Part shown: one piece after another, positions 55,520 through 64,000 of the stretch
Numbering within the stretch: position 1 is the stretch's first letter
Layout: the number at the start of each line of letters is the position of its first letter
Source of the DNA: Mycocentrospora acerina
Taxonomy: Eukaryota > Ascomycota > Dothideomycetes > Pleosporales
Assembly (NCBI GenBank): GCA_022701365.1
Contig: JAKUHH010000013.1
Span: forward strand, 186,001-250,000
Length of the DNA stretch: 64,000 nt
Direction of reading: 5' to 3'
Translations under genes and position numbers: made by a program
The notes under the pieces: model-generated
Told to the model about the DNA's origin: nothing
What the model saw: the letters and a program-made list of their open reading frames with translations, nothing else
Database searches by the model: none

Positions 55520-56737
55520 ATGATTGCTACCAAAACTGCAACGCGAGGCTCACTAACCTCAATTCGCGTCACTGCAAGCCTTCTCAGATGCTCCAATAAT
55601 GGGCTTCGACCTGCCTTTGTCGCAGCACAGCGTGCGCCACTTGGCCAGCGTCACCTCTCCTCCTCACCACGCGATGGAGAGCCACAAAAATTCTTCGAAA
55701 AGACACAAACGGAAATGGTTCGAAGAACACCAGCAGCATGGCCACATCCAGGTATGCACATTCATGTGGCGATGATATTAAAGAGGTATTCACATGGTTC
55801 CAGTCTACAATGAAGAGCAAATGAACGCCGTTGTCGTCGCTCATCGTGAAGCGAAAACAGTATCCGACAAAGTCGCCCTTCTAGCTACAAAGGTTCTGCG
55901 ATTCGGTCTTGACTTTGCCACCGGTTACAAACACGAACGCGCCATAGACCTCAACGCAAAGGACCCCGAAGCCGCACGCAAAAAGTACGCCATGACTGAA
56001 GAAAAATACATGATCCGAAACGTCTTTTTAGAAAGCGTCGCCGGTGTACCAGGAATGGTCGCTGGCATGCTCCGACACTTGCATTCCATGAGACGTATGA
56101 AGCGAGACAATGGATGGTAAGCAAAGCCGTTTGTCTATTTTGAAGTGCATGTCTTAACACAAACCCCCCCCCTCAGGATTGAGTCTCTCCTCGAAGAAAG
56201 CTACAACGAGCGCATGCATCTCCTTGTCTTTCTCAAGATGCAACAACCCGGTCGCTTCATGCGCCTGATGGTCCTCGCTGCCCAAGGCGTATGGTGCAAT
56301 GCTCTCTTTTTCGCGTACCTCATCAGCCCGCGTACAGTCCACCGATTCGTCGGATACCTTGAAGAAGAAGCCGTCATCACATATACGCGACAAATCAAGG
56401 ACCTCGACGCAGGCCTGCTTCCCAAGTGGGAGAAGACGCAAGCCCCCGATATTGCTATTGACTACTGGAATATGCCCGAGGGTCGTCGCACGATGCGAGA
56501 TCTGCTTCTGTACAGTAAGTTTGTCGATGCATATTCTCGCAAAACTTTCGCTAATACATGACAGTTCGCGCAGACGAGAGCAAGCACCGAGAAGTCAACC
56601 ACACATTCGGCAACCTCGACCAAAAAGAGGACCCTAACCCCTTTGTGAGCGAGTACAAGAATGCCGACAAGCCTCACCCAGGCAAGGATCTCGCGCACCC
56701 GAAACCCACTGGATGGGAGCGCCATGAGATTATCTGA
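55520..56737 (+). CDS. AOX1: mitochondrial alternative oxidase
   Basis: Four exons (55520-55751, 55804-56116, 56177-56514, 56565-56737) join in phase to give 351 residues. An Arg/Ser-rich mitochondrial targeting sequence (about 1-60, MIATKTATRGSLTSIRVTAS) precedes the di-iron domain. The four iron-binding elements are visible: the Glu of LESVAGVPGM, the ExxH of NERMHLL, the Glu of GYLEEEAV, and the ExxH of RADESKHREVNH. The hydrophobic helix MLRHLHSMRRM and the MRLMVLAAQGVWCNALFFA region fit the membrane-bound inner-membrane fold. The enzyme passes electrons from ubiquinol to O2 without proton pumping and is usually induced when complex III or IV is blocked. The C-terminus ends in a Pro/Lys-rich fungal extension. 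This is a core gene and useful for placing the species. Confidence 0.96.
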
Positions 56738-57161
56738 AGACGGATTGAAGTGATCCGCACAATTGCAAATTCTTTTTTTTCTCAGGTCATGGCGCGGCGT
56801 GTTTGTTGTTTTTAGTTCTCCGCTCTCCAGAAAAATCCGGGTTTCCAGGAGTTTGGGTGTTTTTTTTTCTACAGATCTTGCACAAGCGAATAGAGTGATA
56901 CCCAGTGTATGTGTGTGAAGGGTGTCGGTATCAATGGGGAGATGCACCTATCTGTGGACTGGATAGTTATTTTTTCGGCTGAATGTTCCGCGCTTGGGTT
57001 AGATTTCTCGCAAAGAGGATGATAGTGTATTGAGTACTTCAAAATCCAATTAGTTGCTCTTGTTTTTTTTGCTATTCATCGTCTTGGCCTTGTGATTTCT
57101 CACATCTTCCTCTGGAAATTTGCCAAAATGTCATGGAAATTGCTTCTACTGCTGCTGCTGC
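56738..57161. other. convergent intergenic region
   Basis: T-rich 3' flanking DNA between the alternative-oxidase and CorA genes. Nothing else is seen. Confidence 0.5.
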
Positions 57162-59731
57162 TCAGCGCGGTACATCTAGTCTCTGCGTCTGCTTCATTTG
57201 CCCGTCCTCACTCCTCTCATCTTCACTCACCCCCTTTTCTTCCTCCACCATAACACCTTCCATCTCCCCCTCACTTCGCACCGGGCTCCGACTGGGACTC
57301 GGATGTCTCTTTGGACTCAGACTCCCCACCCCTTGCATTTTCCTCGCAATCTCCGCATCCGCCTCTGCAATCGCGACAGGCGTGGCAAACGACAGCAGCT
57401 CCCCCATTGCGCCCAGACTCCCCTGCATGACGCTCTCGAGACTCTGCCTCTTCTCCTGCTGCTCGTGCTCCCTGTCCAGCCTATCCTGCTGACTGCTCGT
57501 CGGGGGCGGCAAGACGGCTATACCGGGCAGCCAGCGTCGCACAAGGGAGCGTTGGATGCGGCTCCAAGTGCCGAGCTCGCCCTGTGCGGAGGGATCGTAC
57601 GCAGAAGTCGATCCCGAGGGTGGGGGGAGGACTTTTTCCGCGCCAAACCACGAGGAGAGGAGTCGCCATTTTGTGGTGGCGATGACGCCGACGGGGCGGA
57701 CGTCTTGACGGGGCCCGCGGCGCGTCCACAGCGAGGGGTGCGAGAGCGCGAGGTCGTGGTAGAGGGATTCGTAGACACCACGGCGGAGCGGGTGCTGGCG
57801 CTGCGAGGCGAGCGAGTGTTTGACGACGTACCAGCCTAGCAGCACGACGACGAGGATGGGGACCGAAACGATGAACCAGAGGGTGAGCCTGGGGAGTCCC
57901 GTGTCTTCGTTTGGGGAGAAGGTGTCGACGTTCATGCCGAAGAAGCCGACGGTGAAGGTCAGGGGCAGGAAGATGAATGTTATCCAGCTGAGGCGCCACA
58001 TGGATAGGCCGAGCTGCAGGGAGTGGCGCGCGTCGCGGATCCCAACGCTCTTGTACATGAGATCTGACAGTGCGGTGGTGGGCGCAATGACATCTCTGTC
58101 CCACTGGTCCGGCAGCCGTTCCAGATCGCTGGTCGCCAGCCATGTCCCCCTCGCCGACTCTCCCGTCCACGGTAATCGCCTTCTCTCCCTATTTTCTAGC
58201 GACGACGACGATGACGACGACGATGACGGCGGGGGCGGGGGCAGATATCCGCCCGCGAGATCCAGGAGATGTGTTCGCATTTCCGTCAGCATGTCCACGT
58301 GGATGTAGAGGAGCCGCTCGGCTTTGAGCCACAACGCACTGTTCTGGTAGAGTTCGGGTGCGCGGGATTCGTCGGCGGGGTTTTCGTAGATTTTGTCCTC
58401 GAGAATGCCGACGTGCGTTGCGGAGACGGACAGTAGCTTCTGCCAGGAAAAGGAGAGGGCGTTGAAAATGTCGCGCAGGATGAAGTTCATGCATGTAGTG
58501 GCGAGGAGGGTATCGTCATCCTCGTTGTCAACATGATCACTGCTGTTGTTATTGGACGAGGCATGTGTGGTTTCGTTGCGGGGGAGGTAAAAGGACAGGC
58601 GACGCCAGCGGGATTCGAGTTCCTGGCGCGCGCCAATAAGGGTATCCTTTACGGAACCGGACTGCGAGTTTTCAAAGATGATGATTGTGTTGTTGTTGTC
58701 GAGGGTTTGGAGCTTGGGAATATACTTTTCCTGTTTCTGGGCGGCGTCAATGTTGCCGTATTGCTTCTTGAGGCGTTGGTAATCGTCGTAAGCTTCTTCG
58801 TCGTAGGGATTTGGAATATCGGGGTCAATTGTCTGATCGGGGGCCTGTCGTAGTGATGGTTAGTATATATATATATAAATGGTTGAGCAACTTGGGGGTT
58901 ATTTTTTTTTTAAAATCCATGCAAAGCAAACAGATATGCATACATACCCCATCCTTGAATTGCACGTAAACACTCAACCTCTGCACTAGCACATCAAACC
59001 CATAACACGGTACATCTTCCTCGTCATACCGATTGAGTTCCATAATCTTGAATCCGCCCTCGCCCACCGTGCCCCGATCATAATACTTCAAGTAATCCGC
59101 CCCAAACGCCGTCCTGCCCACCCCCCTCCACGGATCCCTCTGCGCGCGAAACGTCTTCCCGCTCAACACTGGCTTCCCGCCGCGCATCTGTGGACGATCG
59201 TATCGCGCCCAGCGCCCAAACGTTGTCCCTACGAGATCATCGCTGGCGTCAATGTTGAATTTGCGCAGCAGGAAGCGCGTTGCCCAGGGGGCATTTTGCA
59301 CGTGGATGACGCGCAGGGCAGAGGGCGAGGACGAGGTTTCCTGCGTGCGGTAGAAGCGGCGTAGGCTGTCGATATCACCGAATTCCTGGGCCTTGATCTT
59401 GCGGCGGCCAGACGGCACGTGGGAGGAGGATATGTAGTCGATAAGTAGGACGCGGCCCTGGGCCCAGCTTTCTGCTGTGCGGTTTTCGCGCCATTCAAGC
59501 GTGGATCTGGGTTTGCGTTTGGGGGGTTGTCCGCTTGTTGGGGGGATGCGGCGGGGGATGGTTCTGGTCTGTGTGTCTTCTGTGCACTTGTTGGTTTCCT
59601 CGAGTCGCGCGCATGGGAAAAAATCTCAGACGTATGAGCAGACTTACGTGTGCTATGGAATGAAGATTCCGTGTCCTCCACCACAATTGGCGGAGGCTCA
59701 CTTTTCGAGCGACCCAGTCCAGGACCTGCAC

Positions 59732-59735
<4 letters not shown>
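57162..59735 (-). CDS. CorA-type magnesium transporter
   Basis: Three minus-strand exons (59735-59648, 59579-58948, 58844-57162) give about 800 residues. The acceptor of exon 2 (GCACAG) was chosen because it alone keeps the frame into VLLIDYISSSHVPSGRRK. The long cytosolic N-terminal part ends in helix-rich segments (SATHVGILEDKIYENP; WLKAERLLYIHVDMLTEM). Two C-terminal membrane helices follow, with the CorA signature FFGMNVD near residue 544 between LSWITFIFLPLTFTVG and LTLWFIVSVPILVVVLLGWY. CorA proteins are pentameric Mg2+ channels; fungal relatives are Alr1/Mnr2 in the plasma or vacuolar membrane. A poly-Ser/Pro loop (about 440-455) and a Pro-rich tail are unusual but common in fungal forms. 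The ATG lies directly against a (CT)n tract. Confidence 0.88.

Positions 59736-59763
<28 letters not shown>
59736..59763. repeat. (CT)14 microsatellite
   Basis: Fourteen CT units (GA on the coding strand) abut the CorA start codon. On the minus strand an upstream in-frame ATG at 59774 would add an Arg-Glu run encoded by the repeat; the ATG at 59735 is preferred. Confidence 0.95.
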
Positions 59764-59767
<4 letters not shown>

Positions 59768-60754
59768 CTCTCACACACCCTTTGGTATGGATTTAGCCCG
59801 AAAAAAAAGTCCAACTGCCGCCAAAAGGGTAGTGTAGTATTTGCACCGAGGGCTCAAACTTATTGATCCATCTGCATTTATCCACCAAATGCCTTCATCA
59901 GGAGCTATCAGGCAAACAGCAAACTACACCATGCAGCAAACATGGCGACTGTCATGCTGACCGCGTGCCTATATTTATACTCATATACAAAGACGCAGCC
60001 AAGAACGCAGCCAGGCGCCGATACAGCCCATCCCGTGCGCCTTGGGCACACTTGTGTGGGGGCGGGAGGGATTGTATGAGGTCTGGATGGTCATCTGTGG
60101 TAGTTGTTCGGCACGCAAGTTCCGAGCAGTGCTGAATTCAGCCTCACGCTAGGCTAGGGTTATTCACCGTCGTCATGTGCATATACACCACAAAAAAAAA
60201 GACATCAATCTCAAGATCCAAGTAAGACTACTTTACTGTGCAATCCAATTTCAATATCATTACGACCGTTGGAATCTTGCCTATCCTGTCGCATATCCAC
60301 TCTATCCCCAACCCCATACGTCTTCAAAAAAAAAAAACCCCCCCAAAGTACACCTGCAGAACACGACAGCACAAGACAACATGCCATACCAAATAAATAG
60401 ATAACCCAGATCCTCATCCACTCTTCCATGCAACCATCGACAAAAGGAAATTGCAGACAAGCGAGGGAAAGGGAATATTTACACAACTGAACAATATCCA
60501 TCGACTCTCCCGACCAGTCCAATTATTATTTACAAAAACAGGAAAGAAAAAGGAAAAAGTGAAAGAATAGTTTAATAAAACGTAGTTGTCGTAACTCGTG
60601 TCGGTGAGAGTGGGTATTTGAACAAGCATGAGAACAACAACACCAGGAACATGCTGGGTTTAAATGGTAGGAAACACGTCAGAGAGAGAAAGTGAAAGTG
60701 TGTGTGTATGTGGTAGATCGCGTTCAAGGCCGCGAACAGAGACGCCTCATCATC
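59764..60754. other. intergenic region
   Basis: About 1 kb between the CorA 5' end and the 3' end of the RasGEF gene. It contains A-tracts (60191, 60330) and short frames. Nothing is recognised. Confidence 0.5.
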
Positions 60755-63700
60755 TCATTCGCACACACGACTGCGCCTTGTAATCTCGTCATCGCTCAGC
60801 GCAGCCACCCACAAACACTTGCTGAGAATCGTGGGCTCAACCTTGAAGTTGTACTTTGAACTCGCTTCCAGCAGACGTAAAAGATTCTTGACAATCATGG
60901 CAGCAGTGTGGTGTCGCTCGAAATTCACAAGTCGCTCCCCGTTGACGGGGGCAGCATCGATGAAGGCGGGTTTTTGGGCGTTGTAGATCAGATCGCGTGT
61001 GTAGATGCCTATCGATTGCAGGTTAGCCGAGTTCATTATTGTTGTACAACCAACAACCTACCGATAAATGGAATGCAGCCGTCGTCTACAGCAGCCGTCT
61101 CCATTTCGAGACGAAGGTTGTGAAAGTTCCTCAATGGCTGCACAAGCGCTTCCAGTTCCTTCATCGTCTGTAGCTCAGCCGGCGGGACAAGAGCCCATGT
61201 CTTGCGAAGACGAGACAGGTCGTTTGATATCAAGGCAATAGCGAGTTGATACATGGTGGCGTAGTTGCGAAGTCTTCGTGCGTGCGTCGCAATGTGGATA
61301 TACTTTACAATGCACTGTGCTCGTTCCTCAATGTTCTCAGTCAGGACACATTCGGACACGGCCCACTTGACGACCAGATTAAATCGAGCAATCACAACGT
61401 CAACCCCCTTGGCTTCTTGTGTCTGTAGGTACTGCACCCAGTCGCGGATTTGTGGAGAGGACTGCTTCCATCGCAACTCGATGAGTTCTTTCCAATCGAT
61501 TTCATCCAGTGCGTCTTTCTCCACGATAGTGAACTGCTGAGCCAAGGTTTCCGAGTCATATGCTAGGACAAAGGGCAGATGCGCAGGTGGTGTGAGCGTC
61601 CTGTCTCTTGCGAGGTCCTGTAACTCGATAGACGACTGCAGTTGACTAGCTTGTCCAAACGTTTGGCTGATGGGTCGAAAAGCGGTGGGAGTGAGGCCTG
61701 ATGTGTTTGGTCTACCCTCAGAAGCAGTGGTGCCCGTCATTGGATCCTTCACAAAACGAGCGCTGAGAGGTGGCGTGAGAGGCTGTCGCATAGGGTGCAT
61801 TGACATGTCGATGCGATCCTTGTCCAAATCTGCAGGTTCATCGTCAAAGAAGCTCCTTACACCATGACTGGTCTGTTCCGATCTGGCATCTGTTGTCGTT
61901 TCTGCATCGCTGAGCTCTTCGTCCTCGTCGAGAAGGAAGGACTCTCGCGTTATTGAAGGGGTTGGCTGAGTTCCACCGTGAGGTATTCTCTTCATGCTGT
62001 CCGTTTCAATGACATACTCGACAGACGAGTTTACGGATCCTGTTTCCATTGGAGCGTGATTATCCACTGGAAATGAGAGGCTAGCGAGATGTAGAGGTAG
62101 GGGTTTTGCTGAAGACCTCATAGTGTCAAGGGTGGGCGTCCGATGGTTGACATCATCCATGATACCACGGTCTAGGAGTGGTATCGAGGAATATGAATCA
62201 TCAGACTCACCGACAGAGTGTATAGGAGGCGCACGTCCTTGAAATTGCTCCGTCGAAGATCGATACATGTCCTCGTCGACTTCCGGAGGCGTTGGTGGTC
62301 GGTGCGTGGTATCGTCGCTCTGAACGTACGTATCCGAATCTGACGGGACTTGGGCACTTTGCTCGGGAGCCCCACTTGGTCGGTAGACGTCCGGTGCGAT
62401 AGCAGGCGGTGGCAAGGGATCAGGAGATTTCTTCTCGTAGCGTCCTTCCAGTTTCATTAGAGCAGACTCGACCCCACCCTCGTCATCAGTATCGTCGGGC
62501 AGTGCTGCGAGTTTTGCGACCTCTGCCTCGAAAGACGGCCGAAGATTAGGCTGCGACGAGTGCGTGTCCACCAAGGAGATTGGCTTCTTTTTGGGTACTT
62601 CTTCATCGCTGGTTTCTCCACTTGGTTGGCTCGCTCCGGTTTCTGGGTCAACGTAACGATCAGAGCGTAGGATAACGGAATTTGCGATTGAGTGAGTGCG
62701 ATTCGAAATCGAGCCAGTCGAGTGAGGTCGCGGCGTGATCTCGAGATCGTGGACGTTACCTGCGGCTCGCAAATCGCCACCTGGCCTTCTACGGAGTTGG
62801 CGTGCGGGGCTAGTGGTCTCGTTCGTCTGCTGACGGTCCAGGAAGAAAGGGTCGTTGTCTGATGACATGGTCTGGAATGTCGCAATGCTCTCGGGGGCCC
62901 TCCTTCTACTCAGCACGCTATTATAGGATGCACGTCGTCTCAGAGATATAGATCGTCCAATGGAATTTTTTGTCGAGCCACGACGCCTAAAGGAGTGCAT
63001 GTGCTCACGCCCTTCCGACACTGACCTCCTCTTCGTAGCCACCGAATGCTGAGTCGATGCTCGCGACATGCGCTCGTCTTCCTTTAATCTCTGAGCTTCC
63101 AGATCTTGGAAGAGTTCGGGATGCGGCGAAATGGGGATGTTGCCTTCGGTGTCTATGCTATCAATGGTCGGAGTCTGCAGGTGCAGTTCGTGTGGCGGTC
63201 TTGGGGCCACCACCACTACTTCTTCGACGGGCTTTGTAGCGGGCAGCGCTCCAGACATGAGAGGGAGGGGCGGGGGTCCAGTATCATCAATGATCATAAT
63301 GGACTTGCTGCCACTCGTGATGTTGCTCTGGCATCTTGGGTTGGGGGTACGGGAAGCGTTTAAGCGGTCAGCATTGATGCGCTCGTCTGGAGTCGGTGCT
63401 CTGCCGTTCTCAAATTCAAACTCAAACCCACCCAAGTCAGGTGGGCGGGAGTTGTATGGCGGCTCGCCTGACAATTGTGCCTCGACTGCTTCCTTGAAGC
63501 TCTCGGCGACTGCAGACGACAGGAGGTCGATGCGTGTCTGTGGTCTCGGTTGAACAGTACGCCGTTTGTGCAGGCCGCCATTGGCAGTCGCGGTAGCACT
63601 CGGATTGGACGATCGAGCATATGGTGCTTGTCGCTGCTGTCCGATACTTCCTAAACACGGGCTTGTGTTGGGAGACTGCCGAGTGCTCAATGCACGACGC

Positions 63701-64000
63701 ATAGTACCGAAAATCTTCTTCATTCCTGGGCTCGTGGCGTGTCCCGGTCGTATTTGAAGCTCATGTGCGTACATTTCATCGGTAACCAGCTGAACCTGCG
63801 TGCGGGCTTGACGCGGATTGTCACTCTGAACTTCAATGTAAGGGGAGTTTGGCTGAAACAGACCACCGTGAACCAAACTTCCAGGCATGCTCGCCAACGC
63901 CGAGCTCGCGAGATCTGAAGAGGCATTCCTAGGGATTGCCAGATGCGATCTGCTATCTCTCAACGCGTCCGAGAAACTTCCACTGCGCTTGTGATCGTGG
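60755..64000 (-). CDS. LTE1-like Ras guanine-nucleotide exchange factor, C-terminal part
   Basis: The open minus-strand frame extends past the right edge, so the N-terminus is missing. Two exons are seen: 64000-61062 and 61008-60755 (intron GTAGGT to GATAG, phase 1). The first part is long, Ser/Pro/Arg-rich and disordered, with repeated acidic stretches. The RasGEF (CDC25-like) catalytic domain occupies the last 260 residues. Its elements are PFVLAYDSETLAQQFTIVEK, WKELIELRW, IARFNLVVKWAVSECVLTEN, YIHIATHARRLRNYATMYQL and the C-terminal PAFIDAAPVNGERLVNFERH. The arrangement (N-terminal region, long linker, C-terminal GEF) is that of Lte1, which controls mitotic exit and polarity through Ras/Rab-like GTPases. 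Naming is by architecture; other CDC25-like GEFs are the alternative. Confidence 0.85.

Overview
This window is nuclear DNA of a filamentous ascomycete (Pezizomycotina). Genes carry short introns of about 50-120 bp with GTRNGT...YAG sites. Gene types include a HET-domain protein, a Pth11-like rhodopsin-domain receptor, UstYa/DUF3328 proteins, a KAR9 homologue, an LTE1-like RasGEF and alternative oxidase. Dothideomycetes is possible, but I cannot fix the species from the sequence.

Left part (1 to about 41 kb) is accessory in character: sparse genes, long AT-rich gaps, broken genes and repeat proteins. It opens with a divergent pair of large hypothetical proteins (1-473 minus; 1552-5125 plus) and an aminoglycoside-phosphotransferase-like pseudogene (6601-7350) that keeps one reading frame but has nine stop codons. 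From about 8.4 to 17.6 kb lies the main discovery, a fungal RiPP (dikaritin-type) gene cluster. It holds three UstYa-family oxidase genes (8460-9346, 10556-11457, 11889-12744), a membrane-anchored prolyl-4-hydroxylase-like 2-oxoglutarate/Fe(II) dioxygenase (13742-14653), and a secreted precursor (16547-17617). The precursor has 18 Kex2-bounded repeats, each carrying the identical octapeptide AYVWASNG before a Lys-Arg. A P450 (23615-25341) and a Pth11-like receptor (21187-22599) lie further downstream and may belong. GNAT acetyltransferases stand on both sides (7746-8366; 28166-28717). No transcription factor, transporter or methyltransferase of the cluster is visible.

The expected workflow, inferred from the dikaritin family, starts with the precursor entering the secretory pathway. 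Kex2 cuts after each KR. A Ste13-like dipeptidyl aminopeptidase trims X-Ala/X-Pro pairs, and a Kex1-like carboxypeptidase removes KR. The UstYa proteins cross-link the core (a Tyr ether is the family norm), and the dioxygenase and perhaps the P450 add hydroxyl groups.

The middle holds an intracellular GH13 alpha-amylase (30915-32624), a HET protein (33841-35835), a secreted protein with five IPGGCNPAHPGSCP repeats (36326-37366), and a secreted, probably GPI-anchored App1-type phosphatase-like protein (41319-42935).

Right part (about 41-64 kb) is gene-dense housekeeping DNA. It holds a short protein with an F-box-like motif, a GNAT, a KAR9-family spindle-positioning protein with SxIP motifs, a conserved hypothetical protein, a four-exon acylphosphatase, mitochondrial alternative oxidase, a CorA-type Mg2+ transporter and the C-terminal part of an LTE1-like RasGEF running off the right edge. 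Simple repeats (TCA, TG, GGCAGT, CT) sit in the untranslated DNA here.

All functional names come from motif recognition by eye; exon joins were checked for GT/AG sites and reading phase but not against transcripts.
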